Shown: positions 32,979 through 42,167, numbered from the stretch's first letter. The stretch: DNA of 64,000 bases from Streptomyces sp. P9-A4 (GCF_036634195.1 NZ_JAZIFY010000001.1:2180501-2244500), one strand, 5' to 3'. Notes: a model not told the origin generated them from the letters alone. Translations and numbers: made by a program.

Positions 32979-33467
32979 CTAAGGCGTCGTACAGGCGGCG
33001 AGGTCGTCCGGGTCGACGCGGTCGAGCCGGGCGGCCAGGGCGTCGAGCCGTTCCCGCAGCTCGCGGATGTCGTCGAGGCCGAGGCCGGTCGCTGCGGCGA
33101 TCCGGCGCGGGACGCCGAGGGCCTTCGCCTTGAGGGCGGTCCCGTCGGCGGTGGGGCGCACGGTGACGGACCGCTCGTCCTCGGGACTGCGCCGCCGCTC
33201 GACGTATCCGGCCGCCTCCAGCCGTTTGAGCAGCGGTGACAGGGTGCCGGAGTCGAGCCGCAGCCGCTCCCCGATGCCCTTCACGGGCAGCTCGCCGTGT
33301 TCCCAGAGCACCAGCATGACGAGGTACTGGGGGTAGGTGAGCCCGAGGTCCTTGAGGGCCTCGCGGTACACGCCGTTGAACGCGCGGGTCGCCGCGTGCA
33401 GCGAGAAGCAGATCTGGTGGTCGAGCCGGAGGAAGTCCTCGTCCGGGACGGTGTCGAGCGTCTCCAT
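32979..33467 (-). CDS. ohrR: OhrR, MarR-family organic peroxide sensor-repressor
   Basis: Redox-sensing repressor of 162 residues. The reactive N-terminal Cys of OhrR proteins is present in LDHQICFSLHAATRAFNGVYR (Cys20). Oxidation by organic hydroperoxides releases the DNA. The winged helix is VKGIGERLRLDSGTLSPLLKRL with wing RRRSPEDERSVTV. It is divergent from the ohr gene at 33590, and a near-perfect operator dyad lies between them, so both genes are probably autoregulated from it. A second Cys near the C-terminus (AACTTP) could take part in mixed disulfides. No clear ribosome site precedes the ATG. Confidence 0.93.
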   Translation of the reverse strand: METLDTVPDEDFLRLDHQICFSLHAATRAFNGVYREALKDLGLTYPQYLVMLVLWEHGELPVKGIGERLRLDSGTLSPLLKRLEAAGYVERRRSPEDERSVTVRPTADGTALKAKALGVPRRIAAATGLGLDDIRELRERLDALAARLDRVDPDDLAACTTP

Positions 33468-33498
33468 GGGACCAGGATACGCGAGGACACCTCACGCG

Positions 33499-33524
33499 CG
33501 ATTGAGTTGTGCACAACTTAATCG
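33499..33524. promoter_or_regulatory. OhrR operator
   Basis: A 26-bp dyad, CGATTGAGTTGTG followed by CACAACTTAATCG, is symmetric at all but one pair. It lies between divergent ohrR and ohr, 32 bases from the ohrR start. Its position and AT-rich arms match OhrR operators known in other bacteria. Confidence 0.85.
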
Positions 33525-33589
33525 TGCGCTACTAATGGTGGAGCGCCACACACGGAGCACCGCACCCCGAGGACAGGAACGGAAGACCC

Positions 33590-34006
<417 letters not shown>

Positions 34007-34025
34007 TTTCCTGTTGGTTCGTGCA

Positions 34026-34057
34026 CGCCCCCGGTGGTCATCTGCCCACCGGGGGCG
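34026..34057 (+). terminator. Terminator after ohr
   Basis: A 12-bp stem (CGCCCCCGGTGG and complement) with an 8-base loop, 19 bases after the stop and followed by TTCGGTTG. Confidence 0.8.
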
Positions 34058-34263
34058 TTCGGTTGTGAGTTTTCATGTTCGAGCACGGGGGATTCGTCTA
34101 CCGTACGGCGAGCAGTCATGGGACGGCCGCCGGGCCGTGGCCCACGGACGCTCTCCTTGGGGCGCCCGTCGGCCGGTCCGCCCGGCCGTCGCGCCCGCAC
34201 CCCCACGCCCGCGCCCGCGCCCGCACCCAGCGCTCGCACTCACACCGGAGGAGAACTCCCCCC

Positions 34264-36321
34264 ATGGCCGATCTCGACCGTCGCCGCTTCCTTCAACTGG
34301 CGGGCGGCACCGCCGCGTTCACGATGCTCTCGGAGAGCATCGCCCGCGCCGCCGCGATCCCGGCGCAAGGCTCCACCGGCACGATCCAGGACATCGAGCA
34401 CATTGTCGTCCTGATGCAGGAGAACCGTTCCTTCGATCACTATTTCGGGGCGATGAAGGGCGTGCGGGGCTTCGGCGACCCGCGCCCGGTCACCCTCCCC
34501 AGCGGCAAGTCCGTCTGGAACCAGGAGGACAACTTCGGGAACGTCACGCTCCCCTTCCGGCCGACCAGCGACAAGCTGGGCATGGAGTACCTCCAGGGCC
34601 TGAACCACGACTGGCAGGGCGGCCAGAGCGCCTTCAACAAGGCCAAGTACAACAACTGGATCCCGGCCAAGACCAAGGCCACCATGGCGCACCTCACCCG
34701 CGAGGACATCCCCTTCCACTACGCCCTCGCCGACGCCTTCACCGTCTGCGACGCGTACCACTGCTCGTTCATCGGCGCGACCGACCCCAACCGCTACTAC
34801 ATGTGGACCGGTCACGTCGGCAACGACGGCACGGGTGGCGGCCCCGTCCTCAACAACGCCGAGGCGGGCTACGGCTGGACCACGTACCCCGAGCGCCTGG
34901 AGGCGGCGGGCGTCTCCTGGAGGATCTACCAGGACATAGGCGACGGCCTGAACGCCGGCGGTTCCTGGGGCTGGATCAACGACGCCTTCCGCGGCAACTA
35001 CGGCGACAACTCGCTGCTCTACTTCAACAACTACCGCAACGCCCAGCCCGGCAACCCGCTGTACGACAAGGCCCGCACGGGGACGAACGCCAAGAACGGC
35101 GAGGGCTACTTCGACCGGCTGCGCGCCGACGTCCAGGCCGGCACGCTGCCGAAGATCTCCTGGATCGCCGCCCCCGAGGCCTTCTCCGAGCACGCCAACT
35201 GGCCGTCGAACTACGGCGCCTGGTACATCGCGCAGGTCCTGGACGCACTGACCTCGAACCCGGACGTGTGGGCCCGTACCGCCCTGTTCATCACGTACGA
35301 CGAGAACGACGGCTTCTTCGACCACGTCGTCCCGCCGTTCGCCCCGGGCGACGCCTCATGGGGCAAGTCCACGACCGCCACGACCCTGGACTGGTTCCCC
35401 GGCAAGATCGGCTACGCGGCCGGCCCCTACGGCCTGGGCCCGCGCGTCCCGATGATCGTCGTCTCGCCCTGGTCGACCGGCGGCTACACCTGTTCGGAGA
35501 CCTTCGACCACACCTCGGTCATCCGCTTCATGGAGAGCCGCTTCGGCGTCCGCGAGCCGCAGATCTCGCCCTGGCGGCGTGCGGTCTGCGGCGACCTGAC
35601 CTCCGCCTTCGACTTCACCCGCGCGGACACCTCGGCGGCCCCGCTGCCGTCGACCGCCGGCTACTTCCCGCCGGACCGGAACCGTCACCCGGACTTCCTC
35701 GCCACCGCCCCGGCGACCGGCACGATGCCCCGCCAGGAGCGGGGCACCAAGCCCACCCGCCCGCTGCGATACGCCCCGTACGTGGACGGCGCGGCGGACG
35801 TGGCGGCCGGCACCTACCGCCTCACGTTCAGCGGCGGCCCGGCGGCGGGCGCCCAGTTCTACGTGACCTCGGCCAACCGCACCGACGTCCCGTGGACCTA
35901 CACCGCCGAGGCGAACAAGTCGATCGCCGACACCTGGAACACGAAGTACTCCAAGGGCCTCACCGACCTCACCGTCCACGGCCCGAACGGCTTCCTCCGC
36001 CGCTTCCGCTCTCCCGGCAAGACGGCCGTCCCGGAGGTGACCGCCCGTCACAACGCGAGCACGGGCAGCCTGGACCTGTCGTTCACCAATCCGACGGCGG
36101 CCCCGGCGACCCTGACGATCGCCAACGCCTACGGGACCACCCGGACGCTCACCGTCGCGAACGGCGCCACGGCCACCCATACCGTCGCCCTGACCTCGGG
36201 CCACCGCTGGTACGACGTGACGGTCACCTCGTCCACGTCCACGGACTACCTCCGCCGCCTCGCGGGCCACATCGAGACGGGCGCCCCCGACGTCTCGGAC
36301 CCGGGCATCCTCACGTACTGA
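34264..36321 (+). CDS. Tat-exported phosphocholine-specific phospholipase C
   Basis: Secreted phosphoesterase of the acid phosphatase/phospholipase C family, 685 residues. The ATG at 34264 gives a twin-arginine signal (DRRRFLQLAGGTAAF). GGAGGAG lies about 13 bases upstream. The active-site block is HIVVLMQENRSFDHYFGAMKG with Thr/Asn nucleophile context, and ITYDENDGFFDHVVPP carries metal ligands. Residues about 505-685 hold two DUF756 beta domains (GAAQFYVTSANR- and SGHRWYDVTV-like), which mark the phosphocholine-specific branch. It likely releases phosphate or choline from phospholipids outside the cell. It stands upstream of the FG-GAP genes, separated by a terminator and an ECF-like promoter. 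Confidence 0.92.
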   Translation: MADLDRRRFLQLAGGTAAFTMLSESIARAAAIPAQGSTGTIQDIEHIVVLMQENRSFDHYFGAMKGVRGFGDPRPVTLPSGKSVWNQEDNFGNVTLPFRPTSDKLGMEYLQGLNHDWQGGQSAFNKAKYNNWIPAKTKATMAHLTREDIPFHYALADAFTVCDAYHCSFIGATDPNRYYMWTGHVGNDGTGGGPVLNNAEAGYGWTTYPERLEAAGVSWRIYQDIGDGLNAGGSWGWINDAFRGNYGDNSLLYFNNYRNAQPGNPLYDKARTGTNAKNGEGYFDRLRADVQAGTLPKISWIAAPEAFSEHANWPSNYGAWYIAQVLDALTSNPDVWARTALFITYDENDGFFDHVVPPFAPGDASWGKSTTATTLDWFPGKIGYAAGPYGLGPRVPMIVVSPWSTGGYTCSETFDHTSVIRFMESRFGVREPQISPWRRAVCGDLTSAFDFTRADTSAAPLPSTAGYFPPDRNRHPDFLATAPATGTMPRQERGTKPTRPLRYAPYVDGAADVAAGTYRLTFSGGPAAGAQFYVTSANRTDVPWTYTAEANKSIADTWNTKYSKGLTDLTVHGPNGFLRRFRSPGKTAVPEVTARHNASTGSLDLSFTNPTAAPATLTIANAYGTTRTLTVANGATATHTVALTSGHRWYDVTVTSSTSTDYLRRLAGHIETGAPDVSDPGILTY

Positions 36322-36327
36322 GCGGCG

Positions 36328-36364
36328 GCCGCGTCGGAGGGCGACCCCCACCCGACGACGCGGC
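36328..36364 (+). terminator. Terminator after phospholipase C
   Basis: GCCGCGTCG (36328-36336) pairs with CGACGCGGC (36356-36364) across a 19-base loop, just after the stop codon. Moderately convincing. Confidence 0.55.
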
Positions 36365-36400
36365 GGCCGGGGCCGCGGTCCACCGGAACTCAGGACACGT

Positions 36401-36428
36401 ACAACCATTCGACGACCCGGGCTGTCTC
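36401..36428 (+). promoter_or_regulatory. ECF-sigma-like promoter of the first FG-GAP operon
   Basis: ACAACC at 36401 and GTCTC at 36424-36428 are spaced by 17 bases. An identical pair with identical spacing and flanks (GTACAACC-A/T-TTCG) occurs at 39810 before the third FG-GAP gene. AACC/GTCT elements are typical of extracytoplasmic-function sigma factors. The predicted start point lies about 65 bases before the GTG at 36501. Confidence 0.6.
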
Positions 36429-36500
36429 CTCTGTCGTCGCCACGTGAACACATGGGCGACAGCAGGTTTCTTTCTTCTGGGGGTCGTCATCCTGTACTCC

Positions 36501-38765
36501 GTGCGTTCCGTCCTCACCCGCCGGCGCCACCTCACGGCCGCCGTCGCCACCGCCCTCGCCGTCACCCTCGGCGCGGGCGTCCTCGCCGCCGCCCCCGCCT
36601 CCGCCGCCACCGACGCCGTGACGGCGCGGGCGGGGACCACGGCCGCGAAGCCGGTGGCCCTCAAGGCCACGGACCGGCTCGACGCCGTCGGCGCGACCGG
36701 CTTCGTCGCCGGCGGACGCTGGTACGCGTACGCGGACGGCAGTTCCCTGCCGCTGTCCGCGCCGAGCTACGACAGCGCGGGGGGCGATGTCGTCGCGACC
36801 GGTGACGAGTCCAGGCTGACGGCGTCCCGCGTCGTGAAGCTGCACGACATGGCCACCGGCGCCGCGCCCGTCACCGTCGACCTGGGCGCGCTGAACGCGC
36901 GCTACGTGAAGGCCGTCGGCCCCGAGTCCGTGCTGGTGCAGGTGCCGCTGGAGGACGGCTCCGTCGAGCTGCGGCTGGTCACCGTCGGCGCGGACGGGGC
37001 CACCCAGCGGAAGATCGCGGGCGTCCCCGCGGGGAAGACGTGGTTCACCGCCTCGGCGCTCCTCAACGGCTCGGTCGCCGTCCAGTACTTCTCGGGTGAG
37101 GGCGCGGCCCGCGAGGTCCACTACGCCGTGGTCGACGTGGCCGCCGCCGAGGCCGTCTCCACCCTGGTCACCTCGCCCGCCCACAACGGCGACGTCGGCC
37201 TCTCCGCCACCCATGTGCTGGCGGCCACCACGAAGGGCACCGAGGGCTACCGCGGCTTCGTCGCGCTCGACCGTGCCACCGGCGAGGAGACCCCGGTCGA
37301 CCTCGGCCTCGACTCGGACCTCGTCACCGGCCTGACCGGCTCCTGGGCGACGTACGCCGCCCGGACCGGCCTGACCGACGAGGGCATGCTGGACGAGACG
37401 CGCAAGGCCCTCGTGCCGCTCCGGGCCCGGTCGCTGGCGAACGGCGAGACCGTCCGGCTCCTCGACCACGTCACCAAGGTCCTCACCGCGCCCGACGGTT
37501 CGCTGATCGCCGAGGGCGGCACCGCCAAGGACGACGAGGGGCTCTACCGGATCGCCGTGGACGCGGACGGCAGGCCCGCCGCCCGGCTCGTCGCCTCGAA
37601 GGGCGTGCCGACCGAGGTCGTCCACCGCGGTACGGACATCCCGTACTCCTCCCTCCGCCTCGACAGGAACCCCACCCTCAAGTGGCGTTTCTCTCGGGTC
37701 AACATCGACGTGCACCTCACGCTGCGGAACCGGGGGACCGGCGCCGGCTTCTCGTACACGATGCCCCTCTTCACCGAGTCCGCCGGCTCGCCGTACTACT
37801 ACGGCGACAACACCGTCGGCATCACCTGGGCGCGCGTCGCCGAGCTGTCCCAGCTGGGCAAGGACGCCCGTTCCGGCGTGTACGACTGGACCATCCGCGC
37901 CGTCCCGCAGAACGGCGTCGGCCCGGATCTGGAGGCGTCCGGCAGCTTCCAGGCCGGCCACGCCGCCGACCTGCACGACATCAAGCAGAACGGGGGACCG
38001 TCGCTGGTCGTCCGGGACGCCGCCGGACAGATGAAGCGGATCGACACCCGCTACGACGCCGCCGCGAAGACCCTCAAGGCCACCGGGGCCGCCGTCGCCG
38101 GCGGCGGCGGGTGGGGCGTCTACGACCGGATCGAGGCCGCCGGGGACGTCGACCACATCGACGGCGGCGATGTCGTGGCACGCGACCGCGACGGCTTCCT
38201 GTGGCTGCACCAGGGCGCCGGCAACAGGTGGAGCCCGACGTTCACGCCCCGCCGGCTCATCGGCGACGGCTGGAACGCCTACGCCCGCTTCACCGGCGGC
38301 AGCGACCTGACCGGTGACGGCCTCGCCGATCTGGTGGCAGTCGACGCGAAGGGCGACCTGTACCTGTACGAGTCCACCGCCTCCACGGCCGCGTTGTACA
38401 AGGCCCGCAAGAAGACCGGTCACGGCTGGGGGGTCTACGACCGGATCACCGCCGTCGGCAACGTCGCCGGAGCGGGCGCCGGTGACCTCGTCGCCCGCGA
38501 CAAGGACGGCGTGCTCTGGCTCCACCTCGGCAAGGGCGACGGCACCTTCGCCCCCCGCACGAGGATCGGCGGCGGCTGGAACGCCTACGGCGACACCGTC
38601 GGCATCGGCGACGCCGACGGCGACCGCATCACCGACCTCCTCGCCTACGGGGCGAACGGCGCCGCCTTCTTCTACAAGGGCACCGGCGACTGGAAGGCAC
38701 CCTTCGCGTCCCGTGTCGCGAGCCCGGCCCTCAGCGGCGCCGGCGTCTACAACATCGTCTTCTGA
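36501..38765 (+). CDS. Secreted FG-GAP/VCBS-repeat beta-propeller protein
   Basis: Extracellular protein of 754 residues. I choose the GTG at 36501 (VRSVLTRRRHLTAAVATA) because it opens a signal peptide ending near ASAATD, and because codons between 36444 and 36500 lack the GC3 bias of coding DNA. No good ribosome site is visible. The first 450 residues form a WD40-like propeller with strands such as LRLVTVGADG and YRGFVALDRATGEETPVDL. The last 240 hold FG-GAP-like units with the repeated signature GGGWGVYDRIEAAGDV, DLVARDKDGVLWLHLG and TRIGGGWNAYGD. Asp-rich loops (GDADGD) suggest calcium binding. Function is unknown. The next FG-GAP gene follows after 27 bases. Confidence 0.85.
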   Translation: MRSVLTRRRHLTAAVATALAVTLGAGVLAAAPASAATDAVTARAGTTAAKPVALKATDRLDAVGATGFVAGGRWYAYADGSSLPLSAPSYDSAGGDVVATGDESRLTASRVVKLHDMATGAAPVTVDLGALNARYVKAVGPESVLVQVPLEDGSVELRLVTVGADGATQRKIAGVPAGKTWFTASALLNGSVAVQYFSGEGAAREVHYAVVDVAAAEAVSTLVTSPAHNGDVGLSATHVLAATTKGTEGYRGFVALDRATGEETPVDLGLDSDLVTGLTGSWATYAARTGLTDEGMLDETRKALVPLRARSLANGETVRLLDHVTKVLTAPDGSLIAEGGTAKDDEGLYRIAVDADGRPAARLVASKGVPTEVVHRGTDIPYSSLRLDRNPTLKWRFSRVNIDVHLTLRNRGTGAGFSYTMPLFTESAGSPYYYGDNTVGITWARVAELSQLGKDARSGVYDWTIRAVPQNGVGPDLEASGSFQAGHAADLHDIKQNGGPSLVVRDAAGQMKRIDTRYDAAAKTLKATGAAVAGGGGWGVYDRIEAAGDVDHIDGGDVVARDRDGFLWLHQGAGNRWSPTFTPRRLIGDGWNAYARFTGGSDLTGDGLADLVAVDAKGDLYLYESTASTAALYKARKKTGHGWGVYDRITAVGNVAGAGAGDLVARDKDGVLWLHLGKGDGTFAPRTRIGGGWNAYGDTVGIGDADGDRITDLLAYGANGAAFFYKGTGDWKAPFASRVASPALSGAGVYNIVF

Positions 38766-38792
38766 TCCCCAGATCCTCAGGGAGCCCCCACT

Positions 38793-39737
38793 GTGAACCC
38801 CGTACGCTCCGCGCGTCCGAAGCGGCGGCGCGCCAAGGCCGCCGCCGCCGTCGCCCTCGCCACCGCCCTCGGCGCGGGCACCCTGGCCTCCTCGGCGAGC
38901 GCCGCGCCGTACCCGTCCTCCCCCCCGAAGAACATGCACGGCCTGAAGCACCCGTTCGTCTCCCCGGACCTGCTCGCCCGGGACGCCTCCGGGAAGGTGT
39001 GGCGGATCGGCAGCGTCCGGGACGCGAGCGGCAAGAACTTCACCGCCGCGGAGGCCCCGGTCCCGGAGGGCGGCGGCTGGAACGCCTATGACCGGATCGA
39101 GATGGTCGGCGACATCACCCCGGACGGCTACCCGGACGCCGTCGCCCGCGACCGCGACGGCGTCCTGTGGAAGTACACCGCCAAGTCCGCCTCGTACGCG
39201 GGCTCCTTCTGGACCCGCACGAGGATCGGCGGCGGCTGGAACACGTACACGATGTTCACCGGCGGCAGCGACGTGCGCTACGACCTCCACCCCGACCTCG
39301 TCGCGGTCGACAAGCGGGGCGACCTGTACCTCTACGAGGGGTCCGACGGCACGGGCGAGCGCACGTACCTGCCCCGGCGCAAGATCGGCCACGGCTGGGG
39401 GGTCTACGACCGGATCACCGCCGTCGGCGACATCGGCGGTGGAATCGAGGGCGATCTGGTCGCGCGCGACAAGGCGGGCGTCCTCTGGCTGTACCTCGGC
39501 AAGCCGGGCGGCACCTTCGCCCCCCGCACGAGGATCGGCGGCGGCTGGAACGCCTACGGCGACATCATCGGCATCGGCGACGCCGACGGCGACTGGCGCA
39601 ACGACCTCTACGCCTACGGTCCGGACGGCACCGGGTACCTCTACCGGGGCAACGGCGAGTGGAAGGCGCCCTTCGAGAACCGTGTCGCCAACACGACCCT
39701 GAAGGACTCCGGGATCAAGGCCGGTCTGGTCTTCTGA
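38793..39737 (+). CDS. Secreted FG-GAP/VCBS-repeat protein, short form
   Basis: Protein of 314 residues. The GTG at 38793 has GGGAG upstream and begins a signal peptide (NPVRSARPKRRRAKAAAAVAL...ASSASAAPYP). The mature part consists almost only of FG-GAP-like units matching the C-terminal domain of the upstream gene (GGGWNAYDRIEMVGDI, HGWGVYDRITAVGDIGGG, TRIGGGWNAYGD, IGDADGD). Stretches of more than 50 bases are identical to the preceding gene (38542-38594 and 39511-39563), which points to recent duplication or gene conversion. It is the second gene of a probable two-gene operon. Function is unknown; a carbohydrate- or surface-binding propeller is a family-based guess. Confidence 0.87.
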   Translation: MNPVRSARPKRRRAKAAAAVALATALGAGTLASSASAAPYPSSPPKNMHGLKHPFVSPDLLARDASGKVWRIGSVRDASGKNFTAAEAPVPEGGGWNAYDRIEMVGDITPDGYPDAVARDRDGVLWKYTAKSASYAGSFWTRTRIGGGWNTYTMFTGGSDVRYDLHPDLVAVDKRGDLYLYEGSDGTGERTYLPRRKIGHGWGVYDRITAVGDIGGGIEGDLVARDKAGVLWLYLGKPGGTFAPRTRIGGGWNAYGDIIGIGDADGDWRNDLYAYGPDGTGYLYRGNGEWKAPFENRVANTTLKDSGIKAGLVF

Positions 39738-39760
39738 CCCCGGCCACGCCCGATCCGCCC

Positions 39761-39790
39761 GACGGCGACCGGTTCGCCCCGGTCGCCGTC
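39761..39790 (+). terminator. Terminator after the two-gene FG-GAP operon
   Basis: A 12-bp stem (GACGGCGACCGG and complement) with a 6-base loop lies 23 bases after the stop. Confidence 0.8.
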
Positions 39791-39809
39791 ATCCCGGCGT
39801 CTCGGTCGT

Positions 39810-39837
39810 ACAACCTTTCGGCATCCTCAGGGGTCTC
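39810..39837 (+). promoter_or_regulatory. ECF-sigma-like promoter of the third FG-GAP gene
   Basis: ACAACC (39810-39815) and GTCTC (39833-39837) with 17 bases between, matching the promoter at 36401 in both elements, in spacing and in the flanking GTACAACC-T-TTCG. Confidence 0.6.
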
Positions 39838-39841
39838 GCGG

Positions 39842-39864
39842 GTGTGACGGAACCTCCGTCACAC
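39842..39864 (+). other. Hairpin at the predicted transcript 5' end
   Basis: GTGTGACGGA and TCCGTCACAC are perfect inverted 10-mers around ACC, starting about 5 bases after the GTCTC element. It could be a 5'-end mRNA hairpin or a repressor site overlapping the start point. Confidence 0.45.
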
Positions 39865-39924
39865 TCGCATCTCCTTCACCGGGCCTGCCCTGCCCTGTCC
39901 TGCCCTGCCCACGAGGATCACGTC

Positions 39925-41833
39925 ATGTCCCCCTCCGTCCGGCACCTCAACGGCTCGGACAGCGTCGTCTCCGAGGACCGCGAGACCGCGACGATCCGCG
40001 ACGATCCGCGACATGACGACGGGCACGGTCGTCCGGACCGTCCCCAACTCGGCGCTGTACCAGCAGTCCGTCCTGGGAGCCGTCGGCTCCACCCTCCTGT
40101 CCCTCTCCACGGACGGGACGACGGGCTTCCAGAAGCTGCGCGTGTACCGGCCCGACGCGACCACCCTCGCGACCGGCCTGCCCGCCGACGCGAAGAGGGT
40201 CGCGGTCGGGACGGTCCAGGGCGGCACCGTCGCCGTCAGCTACGAGGTCGACCGCGTGCCGTACAAGGCCGTGCTCGACCTCGCGACGAGCACGCTCAGC
40301 GGCGCCGAGCGCTCCCCCTTCCCGCTCAACGCCTGGGCGGGCGACCAGTCGGAGACCACCCGCGCCTGGCAGACGAGCAACGACGCGCCCCTCGTCATCC
40401 AGGACCTGAAGAGCGGCGCCCGGTCCTCCGTCGACCTCGGGAACACCTACCGCCCGGTGGTCCGCGCCCTCGGCGACTGGGTGCTCTTCGCCGACGCGCG
40501 GAACTTCTACGAGCCGTCCCCGGTCCAGGCGCTCCGCGCGCGGACCGTGTCCGGCGAAGAGGTCCGCCTCCTCGACACCGTCACGAAGGCCGTCGACGAG
40601 CCCGACGGCTCGCTCCTCGTCCAGGGCGGCACCCTGGCCGACGGCCAGGGCCTCTACCGGATCCGCGTCGGCGCCGACGGCAGGCCGGCGGCGACCAGGA
40701 TCGCCTCCAGCGGCAAGCCGGTGAAGCTCACCATCGGGCCGTCGAAGATCCCGGCGGTGCTCGACCTCGACAAGAACCGCACCCGGGTGAACCTCGACTG
40801 GCCGCTGTCCCGGCTCAACGCCGAGGTCACCGTCACCCTCCGCCACCAGCGCACCGGCAAGGCGCGCACCACGGTCCTCCACCCGTCGAGCAACGACTAC
40901 GTCGCCGAGAACCTGCTCCGCTTCGCCTGGGACGGCACCCTCGACGGCGGCGAGCGCGCCTTCAACGGCGCCTACGACTGGACGCTGACCGCCACCCCGC
41001 AGGACGGGCTCGGTCCGGCGGCCACGGCCTCCGGCTCGTTCACCGTCGCCCGCAAGGCGAACGCGAGCGACCTGACGGACAACGGGTCCCCCGACCTGAT
41101 CGCCCGGAACGACGGCAACCTCGACCGCCTGGACCTCACCCACTCCTCGGATCTGCCGGGCTTCGGCACCGTCCGTACCGGGATCGGCTACGCCTGGGGC
41201 ATCTACGACCGCGTCGAGACCACCCGGAACATCGCCGGATCGGCGCTGCCCGACCTCGTCGCCCGCGACAAGAAGGGCGGCCTCTGGCTCTACCAGGGCA
41301 ACAGCTCGGGCGGGTACGGCGGCCGGAGCTGGATCGGCGGCGGCTGGCAGGTCTACGACCAGATCGCGGCCGGTTCCGACCTGAACCGTGACGGGCGCCC
41401 CGACCTCGTCGCCACCGACAGGACGGGCGCCCTCTGGCTCTACAAGGGCACCGGCGTCACCAAGGCCCCCTTCGCTCCCCGCACGAAGATCGGGCACGGC
41501 TGGAACACCTACGACCGGATCGCCGCGACCGGGAACATCGGCGGCGACCCGTCCGGCGACCTCGTCGCCCGCGACCGGTCCGGCGTCCTCTGGCTGTACC
41601 TGGGCAGGGGCGACGGCACCTTCGCGGCCCGCACGAAGATCGGCGGCGGCTGGAACGCCTACGCCGACTTCACCTCGGTGGCGGACGCGAACGGCAACGG
41701 CGTCGACGACCTCGTCGGCATCAACAGCCTCGGCGACGCCAAGCTCTACCTCGGCACGGGCAACTGGCGTGCGCCGTACACCCGCCCGCAGGAGCTCAGC
41801 GGCGGGGACTACGACGACAGGCTGCTGGGCTGA
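39925..41833 (+). pseudogene. FG-GAP/VCBS-repeat gene, broken by a 10-bp duplication and lacking a signal peptide
   Basis: Third paralogue. The frame starting at ATG 39925 (MSPSVRHLNGSDSVVSEDRE) and the long frame of 606 codons from 40013 (MTTGTVVRTVPNSALYQQ) differ by +1. ACGATCCGCG is duplicated in tandem at 39991-40010. Deleting one copy joins them as ETATIRDMTTGTVVRTVPN, which aligns with ASRVVKLHDMATGA of the first paralogue. Relative to that gene about 90 N-terminal residues, including the signal peptide, are missing. The remainder is intact: a propeller, then FG-GAP units such as RTKIGHGWNTYDRIAATGNI and DLVARDRSGVLWLYLG. Any product from 40013 would stay in the cytoplasm. Probably a decaying gene. 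Confidence 0.85.
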
Positions 41834-41847
41834 CCGTCCCGGGTGTC

Positions 41848-41879
41848 CCGGCCGCACGGCTCAGCGAGCCTGCGGCCGG
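41848..41879 (+). terminator. Terminator after the third FG-GAP gene
   Basis: A 9-bp stem (CCGGCCGCA and complement) with an inner GGCT/AGCC extension, 15 bases after the stop. Confidence 0.7.
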
Positions 41880-42061
41880 ATGTGCGGCGTGTCACACACG
41901 GGATCCGCGGGATCGCCATGGGACCATCGACGTGGTTCCGCCTCAACGCTCCGGCCAATACCGCAGCTCAGAAGGTACGGACGGGCCGAGGCAGGCCGGT
42001 AACACCCGTTTCGCCACACCGATGCGAGGCGATCGCCACCCGCGGAACCACCCCTTCGGGG

Positions 42062-42088
42062 ACGTTCTCACAGGTCAGAACGTTTTTC
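42062..42088 (+). terminator. Rho-independent terminator before the tRNA genes
   Basis: ACGTTCT and AGAACGT form a 7-bp stem with an 8-base loop, followed by TTTTT on the plus strand. It would stop readthrough into the minus-strand tRNA gene; a hairpin CCCCTTCGGGG lies just upstream. The 260 bases from 41834 hold no gene. Confidence 0.65.
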
Positions 42089-42093
42089 TTCGG

Positions 42094-42167
42094 TGGGGCG
42101 GGTGGGACTCGAACCCACGGCCGACGGATTATGAGTCCGCTGCTCTAACCGGCTGAGCTACCGCCCC
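42094..42167 (-). tRNA. tRNA with CAU anticodon, probably tRNA-Ile2
   Basis: The minus strand folds into a complete cloverleaf of 74 bases: acceptor GGGGCGG/CCGCCCC, D arm AGCTCAGCCGGTTAGAGC, anticodon loop CTCATAA (anticodon CAU), T loop TTCGAGT and discriminator A. No CCA is encoded. The anticodon stem and variable loop (ATCCGTCGGCCG) resemble lysidine-modified tRNA-Ile2, which reads AUA, more than elongator tRNA-Met, but Met cannot be excluded by eye. It is clearly not initiator tRNA. Confidence 0.88.

Noticed and set aside
34062..34110. Possible PHO box (GTTCA-like direct repeats) upstream of phospholipase C
   Set aside because: Only fragments such as TTTTCATGTTCGAG resemble the PhoP repeat and the 11-base periodicity is not kept.
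36390..39392. A 1000-codon open frame on the minus strand opposite the FG-GAP genes
   Set aside because: It is a GC-skew shadow: composed of Gly/Val/Asp/Arg-rich low-complexity sequence, no domains, no ribosome site, and both FG-GAP genes on the other strand show signal peptides and repeats.
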